Positions 32,410-44,840 of a stretch of DNA of 64,000 bases are shown here, piece after piece (position 1 is the stretch's first letter; each line of letters begins with the position of its first letter). Both the position numbers and the translations under genes were made by a program. The DNA lies in assembly GCA_949710005.1 (NCBI GenBank), contig OX453276.1:32785947-32849946 (forward strand), given 5' to 3'. Under the pieces are notes generated by a model, which worked only from the letters and a program-made list of their open reading frames with translations, had not been told where the DNA came from and made no database searches. This stretch comes from Ricordea florida. Taxonomy: Eukaryota; Cnidaria; Anthozoa; Corallimorpharia; Ricordeidae.

Positions 32410-34011
32410 CTGCGACAAAAGAAGGACATTGCACAAGACGCCTTTAGACTAGGAGATAGTCAGCAAAGGCAACGGGGACAATTTGCAACAATTTGCTGCG
32501 TATGACACGGTTATTTTTTGTGAAAATCATTGTAGATGCGGAAGATTTTTTTGCTGCGATTAGTTGCACGAATTTAAAGCAGTTTTAATTCGTGGGATTA
32601 ATCGCATTGACAGCATTAGCGAAAGCAGCGTTGCCGCACCATGTGTACGCCTCTTGCAACGAGTCGCTGCGACAAAATAATCCCTTAATAACCCGTATAA
32701 AATGGCGACTGATCAATTGGCAGATAAACAAACTGATATATCTGATTCGTCCCCTTCAACATAGGATGCAAAAACAACTAAAATGTTAATTCAAATCTAT
32801 GAAGAAAACAGAATCCTGAGGGATAAAAATCACTACAGGAGAAAGACACTACAAGAAAAGACGCGCATTCCTTTGGTTGCAAAGCTGGATCGATCGATGG
32901 TTTCCAAAACTGAAGCAAAGAAGAAATAAAGAAATCTGCGTACTTCAGCCTTAAGTTACTTCAAAAAGCCCTCCCCATACGAAATCACTGTGTGCACCAA
33001 ACCGGCGTGGTGTCGCAGCAAATTGTTTTGCAAGCACTACACATGGAAAGACTTGTCGTAGTGACTTGTAGTCTAGTGTGTCTCGGCCTTTAACAATTAT
33101 TTCAAGAAATCGAGTCGTACCGTACATGGCCTAATTATCATGTACGACGAGATGGAGTAAAATTATAATTGTTCTATAGTATCTCTATAAAAATTGGAAC
33201 TAGTTTGCCTGAAAATAATTGATTTTGTTGTTGTTTTGTAACAGAACAATGTTGTTGTCATGCCATGTCGTTGTGGAGCCGATGTATAAAAATGCTTCAA
33301 ACAAGAGTTCGGGTTGCTCTTGAACATCTCTTTAATATACTTGTCAAATTTCTGTTAGTTAGCACACTAGAAATTAAAAGCGAAAAACTAGCCAGAAGTA
33401 AAACCAGTTAACGTTCTCCACGAATGTTTTAAAATGGCGGCAGTTTCAAAGAGTTTTATTTAAGCTCGAGATAAAAAGTTGAAATATCGCGTCAATCTTG
33501 CTTAATATAAATTGCTCACTTACCGTCAAATAATTTAATCCCATATTTATTTCCTTTGGTCGAATTTTTTGGTATATTCTTTTCAACCAAAAATAGGATT
33601 TCTCCTCGTCTAAAAAAATCTTTCAGCCATGATGACCGTTCTCTGTATTCATGGTTTATGAGCTGATAGCCTGTGAGTAGGAAACCAATCAGAGCGCGGG
33701 TTTTTTCATATCCAGGGGCTGTAGATACATTAAAATTTGACATGACCCTGCGGCCATGCGCGCGTTTCATTGAAAAACATTACTCGGAAAAAAACCCGGA
33801 CGAGAGCGGTACGTTATGGCCCAACCAAACCCGTAAAGATCCGCCCGGCCCTGTGTATGGTCCTGTGTATGGCCCCGTGAGAAGCAGCCGCTAATCAATG
33901 AGAAAAATACAAGAAAAGCGGAGGTCATATGATAAAATGCTTATTGCATGAGAAAACCAAATATTTTCCTGTTCGGCCCTTCAACTCGGTAAATAACTAC
34001 ATAATACTAAC
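32410..34011. other. Intron 7 of copy B
   Basis: 1.6 kb, non-coding, same layout as copies A and C but without the copy A MITE. A Lys-rich plus-strand frame near 32,800 is shared by the copies but is broken by stops here. Confidence 0.6.
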
Positions 34012-34326
34012 CGTGAATTCCACAGAAGCTCCTGTTAAATCCCTGCGTATTAATAGCAGCGATATTTTTGCCGTTCGTTCCGTGGAACAGTGCACGTTCA
34101 TTGTTTCCTCCATTGGTTTTATCCATGGTCTGTTTTCTTACCATGTAGGACTGATAAAGATGCGGATTTTGAATGCGCTCGATTTTCTGTATATTCACTC
34201 CTGCGGCAGTGGCGTGAACCTGTCTGACGACATTTTGATATTCACTTGAACCAGGCTGCAACAACACCTTGTGCACAGTCACTTGACCTGAGGGCATTGG
34301 TGTCCAGTTCTTTGGAAGAGGAATTC
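34012..34326 (-). pseudogene. Copy B exon 7: ART N-terminal half
   Basis: 315 nt, open; KIERIQNPHLYQSY and ALFHGT are intact, keeping the catalytic His. Confidence 0.88.
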
Positions 34327-34440
34327 CTTGAGGAAAATAAAAGTAAGAAGATTATCACCTTCATCATATTGTTTAAGCTTTATCAATTTCATCTTCATAA
34401 TGTCAGCGCCAAACTCGTTATCTCGACCTTGGTTATTTCA

Positions 34441-34697
34441 GTTGCCCACTGACATAACGAAAGCACAAGACAAACAGACTTTCTGCCGCCGTGCAAAAGG
34501 GTTTTTATTATCGAAATAGTTCTTAGTGATTGTCTCTTAGTAGTAAGTATTGTAAATAGATTTCTAACGTAGTTCTTAGTTTTTAAAGTGTACATGAATT
34601 TGTATTTTTAACTTAATGTTATCTATACAGGGCCCCCATGGATACCAGCCTTTGAGCTGAACGGGCTACCCTGTTTAAATAAAGTTTTACTTTACTT
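34441..34697 (+). mobile_element. LINE 3'-end fragment in intron 6 of copy B
   Basis: About 257 bases absent from copies A and C, ending GGGCTACCCTGTTTAAATAA then AGTTTTACTTTACTT, a 3' tail typical of LINEs. Insertion point is within TTATTTCAA of copy A; TTCA/CTTCAA remains at the edges. Orientation opposite to the gene. Confidence 0.65.
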
Positions 34698-35292
34698 CAA
34701 ACTCTCTGCTATCTCGAGCACAAAACTCTTTCCTTGCCTTTACTTTTAAGTCATTTCCCATCAACGAATTTTAAATATATCGCACTATTTTTCGTTTTTC
34801 TTGAGACCTGCCCAATTGCTTAGAGAAGCAAGAATCGGACGCTGGAACCGCTCGTATTTCTCGCGTCAGTCATGTCTTTCAAACACTGTCACCGTTCAAT
34901 TAACGAACGAAACCCGTATTTTCCGAAAGTTTATTCTTTGATGTTCAAGAACGCTTTCAACAGAGCCACGTCAGTGATTTATGCAAGCGCTGCGAACTTG
35001 GCACTTACTCACTCACTCACTCACTCACTCACTAATGTATACGTACCTGACGACAAAGGGTTTTTTTTGGTCTGACCCGGATCTGGATTTGTGGTCCGAG
35101 ATCACTCAGATCATGGCGCATCAAAAGAATCGATAAATCCTTGTCCAGAGTGGATTCATTAGTTCCTTTGATGCTCCATGATCTATGTGACCCCAGATCT
35201 CGAAGCCAAATCCGGGTCATACCAAAGTAATGCATCCATAGTGGCTAGAGCACTATACAGTACACTACCCACAAAAAGAAATGATAGCTTAC

Positions 35293-35761
35293 CTTCCTCC
35301 CCTCCCTTCACCTTTCGATGCACCGTTATTTCTTGCTTTCTTTGTTGTCCAACACCTGTATTGTTCGCCAAGTTGATGACAAATTCATCTCCCATAAGGG
35401 CCACTTTTACGGTAGGCAATTTTTTTGTGTGCGCCACCTCAATCTGTGCGTTGGCCTTTGATTCAAAAGGCATCGTGTTTCCGTCTATTTCATATCTCCA
35501 TTCTACATTCTTGGAAATCAGCTTAGCCTGATCACGATCTCTGTCCTTTGTGGTTCTTTCATTTATTTCTTTCCAGATCTTGCCTACCATCCCGGAGACT
35601 TCAGTGGGTGCACCGCGGACCTCAATGTGGTTCTTGTCTGTTTTACAGGCCACATTCGGAGGGAATTGAAGTTTACCTGTGCCAATAACGGGGAACGCCA
35701 CGGAATCTCCTTTAATCTCGTCTACCTTCTGGAGGCACTTTTAAATAATGGCTCTAAGAGT
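35293..35761 (-). pseudogene. Copy B exon 6: deleted, with a nonsense codon
   Basis: 469 nt instead of 1,492. The junction reads NVACK|TDKNHIE, where copy A has NVACKIMVEE and QLAIKTDKNH 341 codons apart. TTTTA is present at both breakpoints in copy A (16,216-16,220 and 17,239-17,243) and once here, a microhomology deletion. The seventh codon is TAA (35,741-35,743). WWE remains. Confidence 0.92.
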
Positions 35762-35851
35762 CTAGTAAGAAGAAACACCACTTATCAGAAACGCTCACAT
35801 ATCCTTTCGGAAAAAAAGTGCATCAAGCTCGAACAAAGATTCCAAACTCAC

Positions 35852-36049
35852 CGCTTCCCCACTGCCGTTATTCCAAGGGCAACAAGTCGTTAAAATAACG
35901 TGACGGCAGGTTGGGGAAAATCCTGGGCTAACAGCAATTTCTCCAGCGTTTGGTGATCCTATCTGGATGGGGGAACCCGCTGACTGTGCAGCTTTTGCAA
36001 TCACCCGCGCGCATATTCCTTGTGGGCTGACCAACGCATGCACTTTGGG
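35852..36049 (-). pseudogene. Copy B exon 5: middle of macrodomain 1
   Basis: 198 nt, open, near identical to copy A, with the same acceptor and GTGAGT donor. Confidence 0.8.
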
Positions 36050-36189
36050 CTAAAAGTAGAAAAGATGTTGGAACATTATTTTTGGACTTCTTTTTTATTG
36101 TATCTAGCCACCCATACTGGGAGCTGGCCACCAGTGGATCCATATACGCCCTCGTTACAGCTGGATATCCACTATCGGCCTCCTTCCAG

Positions 36190-36255
36190 TGTGGATGACT
36201 GGATAGCTCAGTTGGTAGAATATTCGCGAGATCATGGGTTAGAATCCTTTTTCAA
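36190..36255 (+). repeat. tRNA-like SINE head, intron 4 of copy B
   Basis: TAGCTCAGTTGG (36,204-36,215) is a consensus Pol III A box and GGGTTAGAATCC a near-consensus B box about 30 bases on. Antisense to the gene and shared by all three copies. Confidence 0.5.
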
Positions 36256-36677
36256 CCTGTTCCTTTGCCTAACATCATTTGTGGGGAACTTCCTATACGC
36301 AACCATGGGCGAATATGTTTGTCTGTTTCATATTCTGAGTTCACATCAGATTCACCTAACCTGCCCCTATAAAATGGCTGAACATTTTAAATGCCATTCC
36401 TGAAGCTCAGATTAGCTGGACATTTTTGCAGGCGGGATAAGGAGGAAACATCAAAGTTAGTACTATGAGTATCCAATTATAGTTATGCAAACCGTGGGTG
36501 GAAGAAAATGGGTTTAATAGATGTGCTAAAATGCGATACAGAGTCAACGGGAGATGACAGAAACGCAATAAATGAATTGAAAATCTAGAAAGGACTGGCG
36601 GCTACAATTCGGGTTGGCGTCAACCAAGAGCATACATTAGAGAGTAGCAAATAGCACGCTTTGGTGTGAAGCCTCAC

Positions 36678-38425
36678 CTTCACATCTGCAATGTCTCCAG
36701 CATTCCATGAAATCCTATGTCCATGGGGAGATACCCAAGCGTTGGCATCGATTGCGAAAGCACCACCCCCTGCGACGTTGTCGTCGTCATCACTTGTAGT
36801 GGAATCTTCGTCATCCGTGGCGGCGACTGCTGACCCTATAGGTTTGACGTTACCTCGCTCTGGGCCGAAGTTCAAGTCAACTTGGATTACACATTTCTTG
36901 TCCCTCTCCACTGATTTAACTAGCTGGTCGGCATTTCCACTTGAAAAGTACTTACGAAGACCGGGCTGTTCAATATCAAACTTCCTTGACTCTGAACCGG
37001 CTATGAGAGCATTTAAACGTTTCTTGCATGGGCCTAAGCCCCCCTTCTTTCCAGTAATAGTCATAGTATCTTCGCTCTTGCCTTCTTGAACCTTAACGTC
37101 AAAGCGTTTCAGTTCATCTTCAAGCGAACGTAAATATTGTTGATGAAACTCGTTCAGATATCGTCTCACAAGTTTGGATGGACACAGAAACTCTTCTTCT
37201 CGTTTGCAGTTCTCAGCCAAGAATTCCTGAAGTAACTTCATGCATTCTGTAACGTCACTGCGAAACCCAGCAATCCATGTGTCATTCCAGCTGTTTCTAT
37301 GGATACTGACGCTTTGATTTCTATTGAGTTCCTCGCAGAGCTCGCGCCATTCCCCTGTTTTTAGTAGCTCCACGCTATTTTCGTCTACTCGAACCTTTTC
37401 CTCTGTAGTTAATCCACTTATGTGTGACAAAGCCTTGTCCGCATGAGCGGCGGAAATGCCCACAATCTTTGCTTTTGAGTCAATGAAAAATACGGCTTCT
37501 ACTTTACCCATTTCAAAATCTATCTTGACCTTCTGCATCCCCTCTTCTGTACTAAGCACCTCTAAGATACTCTTACTGAGATTTAACTTCTTTTCGACCA
37601 TTTCTGACGTCAATTTGTAGAATTTCATAGTCGCTTCAATGAACTGTTGCTGAGGCCCCTCAAAATAAACTTCCTCTGCCTCACTGTCCATTAGAGCGGT
37701 CAATTCTTTGTTCTTGGTCTGAAGTGTCTCGACAAATTTCACCTTTTTCAGTAGAACAACGTGCTCTTCTGGGACGTTTGGTATCTTTCTCTTAAGGTAG
37801 GTCTTTCTGATTTCTTCACAGTATATCTCTTCCAATTTTGCTTTGACTTTTTCTTCATATAACGTACCCTCGGAGGTCAGACACAAAATACTTAATGTAA
37901 ACGCACTGTCAATCATCTTGACCAGCGGGGGATTTTCCCCTAAACATGCGCGAATACTTGCTATCTGTCCAACAACCGCTTCCCAGAAGTCTTTATTAGC
38001 CTGAACGTCGCACCTAACAAATTTGGCAAGAAACGACTGCACTGTGTCGATGCAGTCCGTCTGCCAAGAATCTGCTTCCTTATCTCCATGATAACAAACG
38101 ACAGCAAACTTAGTAGATGGTTTCTAATTTAATTCGCAATTCTTCTCACTCAGTGACTTCTTTAATTCATCTTTGTGACTGGATGTCATGATGTACTCCA
38201 TGACGTCTGGGTCTACGACAATATGCAACTGCTGATCGGTAGTTTCCTTGGCTGATTTCTGTTCGTTCTGGGTGTTGCGCGTGTTGGATGATGGGGCCTG
38301 TTGCTCCTCTGTGGGCTCAAACACGTCAACCTCATCCAGCAATCCGTGAAATCTTTTTACTGACACCTGGACTTTTGCCAATATGTGGGGATTTTCGTCT
38401 TGGCGGGCAATAACTCTTTCCATAT
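36678..38425 (-). pseudogene. Copy B exon 4: KH-like region with nonsense codon
   Basis: 1,748 nt, same length as copy A with no indels, but the Trp codon after KNCELN is TAG (38,124-38,126). The rest (485 codons from an internal ATG) stays open, which suggests the stop is recent. Confidence 0.9.
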
Positions 38426-38821
38426 CTAAAAAAAAATAAAAAATAAGACAAAAAAAAAATAGAAAAACAAGTTTTCAAACGACAATAACTTCTCCTGAAG
38501 TTGTCGAGACCACACTCAAAATCAACAATAGTTCTGGGAAATACGGACACCTGCAATGTCGAATTCGATAAATAACTACTAAGTGCAAAACCATTTACAA
38601 AAAGTGTTCAAAAGACAAGTTTTCTTTACAGCATTGGTGGCTTAAAAAACAAGCAGATGACTAAGGTTAAGAAAGTCATCAACTCAATGTTAAATAATTA
38701 ATTGATCCAACACAAAATTATCCAAACAAAAAATCTGAGTGAATGGTACTCATTATATAAGGAGAATTACTTTTCTGATATTTCTACAGAGAGGATTAAG
38801 TTTGATTCAGGCTTAACTCAC

Positions 38822-39055
38822 CATTTGGGTCCTTAAAAACAACCACTGCACTGCCACAACCCGGTTTATAATCAACTCTCTCAACATCACCTCCCTGGCT
38901 TCTAGGATTTTCGAAGTACAGCTCAATGTTATCTTTGGTAGTTGTAGAAGGAATGCCGCTGACAAGAATGCTCCTGCAGACGGGTGCTCTTTCAATACAG
39001 ACCTTGGCCGATTCCAAACCTCTTTTCTCGCCTTTTTCTTTCAGTCTAGCGAAAT
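38822..39055 (-). pseudogene. Copy B exon 3: second RRM
   Basis: 234 nt, RRM intact (SILVSGIPSTTTKDNIELYF). One visible change is DYKPGCGS for DYTPGCGS. Confidence 0.85.
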
Positions 39056-39951
39056 CTGAAAAGAAACAAATATTAAAGCTTGTTTTACGGGACGAAAAGG
39101 AATTTAAAGCTGGGTTCTAATGATCTCGAATTCGATTCCGCCCTGATCACTAATAGGTCATCTCGAGTTTCAATTCCTCGACCACGTTTGTAAATAACCA
39201 ATTCAACTGGTTTTTCTCCCACCAATGAGATTTAAGTTTACGTTATATTTGCAATATTTGTTTGATTATAGTTACAGTGCCCCCAATTAGTACAACAGTG
39301 CATAAGACATTGGTGTTAAAGTATTTTTTTAGTGATAAAGGGAGTTAGTAGTGGATTGTGAAAGGTGTAAGCAAAAGATACAGTGCAAAGGCACGAGAGC
39401 CATGAGGGCTATACGAACGGAGCCTATACCGGCTTCAGTAGCATTAAGCACCTTGGCCCTATCGACCAGTTGGTCACTGGTACATACCACGTATGCATCA
39501 TAGCTTTCGCACGTAGGACACCACGTATGAACGAACCAATCACACTGGTTACAATTGCTTAATACCAACTGACGAATGGCTCGAAACGTCAGGTCCCCTT
39601 ACATTTCACGGTGGTAAAACTTTCTTTAACAACTATTGTGGAATGATAAACCACTTTTTTGTGTATTAAGTTCTCACCGATGCACCAAAGGTTTCTTTAG
39701 AAATTAACTTCTTAAACCTTGTTAATGTGATTGGTTTGTTCTTTTACCCGCCAAGGGGCATGCTCAATCACTGAATCACAAATGCAGAATTCAAAAATGG
39801 AATTGCAAGGAAATGGGAACATGTCCGACTCTAATTCCATCGAATAACTCGACACCGTTTAGGATTCCAATTTTGGGGTTTAATCAAACCTCGTACGACT
39901 CAGATGCCGTCGCTAGTGAAAAGTAGAAATTCTAAGAGACAAATAACTCAC

Positions 39952-41583
39952 TTGTTATGTCGCCTGTCATCGTGACGAGAGCTCTGCCTTTTCCTAACTT
40001 CACAACTTCCTTAACTTCGTCACCACTCATTGCTTCAATGAAGTTCCACACTGTATCATCACTGGTGTTCTCTTTGAGGCCACTAATTAGCAATTTGTTG
40101 GTTGCAAACAAAGAAAGATCCTGTTGAACTTGTGTTACAATGGATCGTTGCAAATCATTGTGATAGACACTTTGCATACTTTCTGCGCGTCGCATTTGCT
40201 TGGCGTTGTTCTTGTCATGTGATAAGCCTTGGCCACTTTCTCTATTATCGGTTCTCTCAAATTGGCGCAGTTCTTTTTCTTTTGATCGGCCATAGTGGAA
40301 GTCATCTCTTTGTTCTGTGGTTCTCCTTCTGTAATCTTGGTTCTGATATTCAGCGCTATAACCATAAGTGAAGCTCTCGTCCTCCCATGATTGGTCAGCG
40401 ATGCCACCAAATTGGTCTATACCCCTTCCTGCCCCTCGAACACCTTGACCTCTCCTAGTATTCCTGTTGCTGGGAGAATAGAAGTGTTGTGAAGGTGGAC
40501 CCTGAAATCCTCTGCCGAATCCTCTGCCTCGTCCTCTGTCATTACGACCACGGCCCTTTGACCACTGAGATCCTCGGCTACCTCTATTTCCCCGTCCTAC
40601 TTGAACGTGGATACTGCATCCATCGTCCATAGAGTCTGCATTACTTCTACCCCACCCTCGTTGACTTGCTTTCACATTGCTCCCTTGACTGGCTACTCTA
40701 CCACCCCTAACTTCACCGTTAGGTTTGCCCCTGTGCATACCTCCTCCTCTTCCTCCACGCCCTCTAAACTCTATGTTCCTTTCCCTCTCGTGTGCCTTCT
40801 CGCTGTCAAGTCCATACTTCCACTCAGCTTCTTCGTCATTATCTAGTTGTTCCTTCTGCATCGCCCACCCCTTTCCTTTATTTTCACAACCCCTCCTTCT
40901 TCTCGGTATCACATAAGGCTGTTTACCACGTGAACCTCGCGATTCAAGACCCATCTGTCCATTACCGGCTGCTCCTTCCTCAGCCGCTGGAATTTGGTCG
41001 TCCTGTTCTTGAATAACTTTAGTTTTTTTCCATTCTGAAGAAGGGTAAGCCCACCTTTCAGGTTTTGTTTCAGTGGCGTGTTTCTCTGTGAGGTCAGTTG
41101 AAAGTGAACCTAGCTGATTGCTGGCAGCGCCTTCCTGAACCTCTAAAATATGTTTCTCTCTTTCAGTGGCCTTTCTCCACGCAGGCTCAGGGAACGCCCA
41201 GGATTTGGGTTGCTCTCCACCACGTTTTACAGGCGGACTTACATTGTTGCCCTGGGGGTGTTCCATTTCCTGGAATTCTTGCAAGCGCTTACGTGCTCTT
41301 GTAAGATTTCCTTGGACATCTTCACTTTTCAGAATTCTCTTGATCAGAACGCTAGGCAAGCAACTGAACATTTCTCCAAGCATTTGAAGTTTTTGCTCTT
41401 CATCCAGCGTATTCTCACCACTATTAAATTCGCCAAAAGTATCTTCAACTTTAGACAAATAAAGAGCTTCGTCTTCGTCAGTGTTCTCTTCAAGAACTGC
41501 ATTCACGTACTTTTTAGCATCGAATTCTATTTCATCGCTCTCGTAGTCTTCGTATTCTTCGTCTTTGCAGCTCTTTGCATCTT
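39952..41583 (-). pseudogene. Copy B exon 2: CUE-like, RGG box, RRM1
   Basis: Open over its whole length and 39 bases shorter than copy A, from loss or non-gain of three GRGF/GRGL units and one codon near QNDLQRS. CUE-like segment and RRM1 are intact. This is the part that a truncated product of copy B would contain. Confidence 0.85.
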
Positions 41584-41644
41584 CTATGGAATCATAGATA
41601 ATTAATTATTAGTTATATGAAGAAACTTTAAATCAAATGACGCC

Positions 41645-43190
41645 ATTCTTTGGAAATCTACTGAACAGTACTATACTGTGGTACTGTTTGTTTTACTATA
41701 CAGTGTAGTTCTAACGTTTTCATCTGTAGATCAAACCATGCAATGTGACCATTCTTAGCAAAGCTGCTGGACAGTACTGTACTATGGTACTGTTTGTTTT
41801 ACTATACAGTGTGGTTCTATCTTTTTCATCTGTGGATCAAACCATGCTGTGTGACCATTCTTTGTAAAGCTGCTGAACAGTACTGTACTGTGGTACTGTT
41901 TGTTTTACTATACAGTGTGGTTCTAACTTTTTCATCTGTGGATCAAACCATGCAGTGTGACCATTCTTTAAAAGCTACTGAACAGTACTGTACTGTGGTA
42001 CTGTTTGTTTTACTATACAGTGTGGTTCTATCTTTTTCACCTGTGGATCAAATCATGAAGTCTGACCATTCTTTGTAAAGCTATTGAACAGTACTGTACT
42101 GTGGTACTGTTTGTTTTACTATACAGTGTGGTTCTAACTTTTTCATCTGTGGATCAAACCATGCAGTGTGACCATTCTTTGTAAAGCTACTGAACAGTAC
42201 TGAACTGTGGTACTGTTTGTTTTACTATACAGTGTGGTTCTAACTTTTTCATCTGTGGATCAAACCATACAGTGTGACCATTCTTTGTAAAGCTACTGAA
42301 CAGTACTGTACTGTGGTACTGTTTGTTTTACTATACAGTGTGGTTCTAAAGTTTTCATCTGCGGATCAAACCATGCAGTGTGATCATTCTTTGTAAAGCT
42401 TCTGAACAGTACTGTACTGTGGTACTGTTTGTTTTACTATACAGTGTGGTTCTAAAGTTTTCATCTGCGGATCAAACCATACAGTGTGACCATTCTTTGT
42501 AAAGCTACTGAACAGTACTGTACTGTGGTACTGTTTGTTTTACTATACAGTGTGGTTCTAACTTTTTCATCTGTGGATCAAACCATGCAGTGTGACCATT
42601 CTTTGTAAAGCTACTGAACAGTACTGTACTGTGGTATTGTTTGTTTTACTATACAGTGTGGTTCTAAAGTTTTCATCTGCGGATCAAACCATGCAGTGTG
42701 ACCATTCTTTGTAAAGCTACTGAACAGTACTGTACTGTGGTACTGTTTGTTTTACTATACAGTGTAGTTCTAACGTTTTCATCTGTAGATCAAACCATGC
42801 AATGTGACCATTCTTAGCAAAGCTACTGAATAGTACTGTACTGAGGTACTGTTGTTTTAGTATACAGTGGGGTTCTAAAGTTTTCATCTGTGGATCAAAC
42901 CATGCAGTGTGACCATTCTTTGTAAAGCTACTGAACAGTACTGTACTGTGGTATTGTTTGTTTTACTATACAGTGTGGTTCTAAAGTTTTCATCTGCGGA
43001 TCAAACCATGCAGTGTGACCATTCTTTGTAAAGCTACTGAACAGTACTGTACTGTGGTACTGTTTGTTTTACTATACAGTGTGGTTCTAAAGTTTTCATC
43101 TGCGGATCAAACCATGAAGTCTTGCCATTCTTTGGAAAGCTGTGAATTAAACTATGCAGTGTTACCATTGTTTGGAAAGACATAGAACAG
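41645..43190. repeat. 105-106 bp minisatellite in intron 1, copy B (about 14 units)
   Basis: The GAACAGTACTG core recurs near 41,664, 41,770, 41,875, 41,979 and so on to 43,039, then a degenerate unit at 43,187. Units 1 and 11 share the rare variant GTTCTAACGTTTTCATCTGT with CTTAGCAAAG, so the array has higher-order structure. Copy A corresponds to units 11-14. Confidence 0.93.
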
Positions 43191-44120
43191 TACTATACTC
43201 TGGTCAGTGCTGTTTTATTTACTTCACTGTGTGGATTAATGTACTTTCAGATCCAGTTATCAATAATTAGAGACATGGAGCTAATGTGACCATGTAGCCG
43301 GCATGTGATCCCACGGCATGTGTACACGAAACTATAGCTGAATAGAATATTCTGGTTCCTCTGTTAACTGGTGAGTATTTCACAGCTTCAATCTATAGAA
43401 TTTGTTTTCTTGATGCTGTTGTGTAATTGGTAGTGCAAATTTTACGTCTCGGATTGGGCAAGACGTGAGTACATATAAAAGGGATGCAAATCCGGCAAGC
43501 AGGAAGAGAAAATTAGGAGGAAAAAATTTGTTTTTGAAAAAATAATTATTTAATAGTACACTCAGGGGGTTCCAGGACCAGCCATGCGTCATATTTTCTG
43601 CATCGGTATAAGCGATAGAAAAAGTTTGGAGACTACGAGAGAAAATCAAAACAAAACAAAACAAAAATTCTTAGTTTTCGAGTGCTATTAACTTGAGCGT
43701 TTTTTTTTTGCTGACGCGAATCAGAATTATGAATCTCAATCACGCAGCTCATTTTAATCATGCTAATATTGCAGCTACGTTGTAACTCTTATTGTGTGGA
43801 ACCTGACTTTAGTGCTGTCTAAGGCAAACTTAGTACTTTTAAAGGCTTTTGGCATAGTACTGGACCGTGGTCAAAAGCGAACCCTCCAAACACAGCCCGC
43901 GAAGATTAGGTGCCGTCGTATCGAGTATTATATGTTTTTAATTGCAGGCATAGGCGGCTTTTCTGTTAGTAAACACGCGCACAAGCTATGAGGCCAGCAA
44001 GGCGGGAACTTGTCTCTGTTCCTCGAGAACTCTATCATGAATTTTTTCAAAAATATTTTTCGCCAACTCTAACAAAAATATCGAATGGCGAAAAACAATA
44101 AAGCACGCTATTTCTATGTT
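43191..44120. other. Intron 1 of copy B, left of foldback cluster
   Basis: No gene. Collinear with 23,770-24,660 apart from small indels. Contains the TATAAAAG/ATGCAAAT block near 43,476. Confidence 0.5.
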
Positions 44121-44121
44121 T

Positions 44122-44287
44122 TATTTAACAAATAAAGAAGCCTAAGCCGTGTATTACACTGTGATAAAACACGACGGGCATTTGAGAACTCGAGTGAAAT
44201 GTACAGACTACATTTCTCGAGTGTTCTCAAATGCCCGGAGTGTTTTAATCACAGTGTCATACACGGCTTAGGCTTCTTTATTCGCTT
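44122..44287. repeat. Palindromic foldback element, unit 2
   Basis: AATAAAGAAGCCTAAGCCGT at the left and its inverse ACGGCTTAGGCTTCTTTATT at the right enclose nearly complementary arms of about 75-80 bases each with a short loop near 44,205. Unit 1 carries a deleted version. Confidence 0.8.
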
Positions 44288-44364
44288 TGATATAGATTTT
44301 ACATGCCAAGAGCAGAAACAACAAAGCACACAGATCGACAAACTGACGCCATTTAATACCAACT

Positions 44365-44840
44365 TTCTATGCGTGATAGTTGACTAGGGCTGCGCCCTCG
44401 TCAACTATCACGCGATAGAAATCTCGATCTCATAATCTAATTGTTTAATAGATAGTGGGTAGCGTAGCCAATCAGAGCGCGGCATTTGTGATAGAACGCT
44501 AGTAGATTTATACTAAAACGCATTAGTATAAATCTACTAGCGTTCTATCACAAATGCCGCGCTCTGATTGGCTACGCTACTCACTATCTATTCTGTGATA
44601 GATAGTGAGTAGCGTAATGGCGGCCGCTTCTTCACGTTTTCGAAGTGTCCGTGAAGATAATTTAGACAGTGTACTGGTCGAGGCTGTTCCAGAAAAGGCA
44701 AAGTTTTGAACGACTAGTAGATTTATACTAAAACAATTAGATTATTCGCTCTCGATTTCTATGCGTGATAGTTGACTCGGGCTGCGCCCTCGTCAACTAT
44801 CACGCGATAGAAATCTCGAGCTCATAATCTAATTGTTTAA
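44365..44840. mobile_element. Foldback MITE cluster with a short coding start, unit 2
   Basis: At least three nested inverted repeats: GTGATAGTTGAC...GTCAACTATCAC (twice, about 44,370-44,415 and 44,765-44,805) and GCGTTCTATCACAAATGCCG arms around 44,460-44,560. The frame MAAASSRFRSVREDNLDSVL to EAVPEKAKF-stop is at 44,619-44,711 on the plus strand. Same relation to Crypton/KIAA1958-like proteins as in unit 1, tentative. Confidence 0.5.

Noticed and set aside
41645..43190. Regularly spaced repeats suggesting a CRISPR array
   Set aside because: Units are contiguous 105-106 bp tandem copies without unique spacers, in an animal intron; it is a minisatellite.
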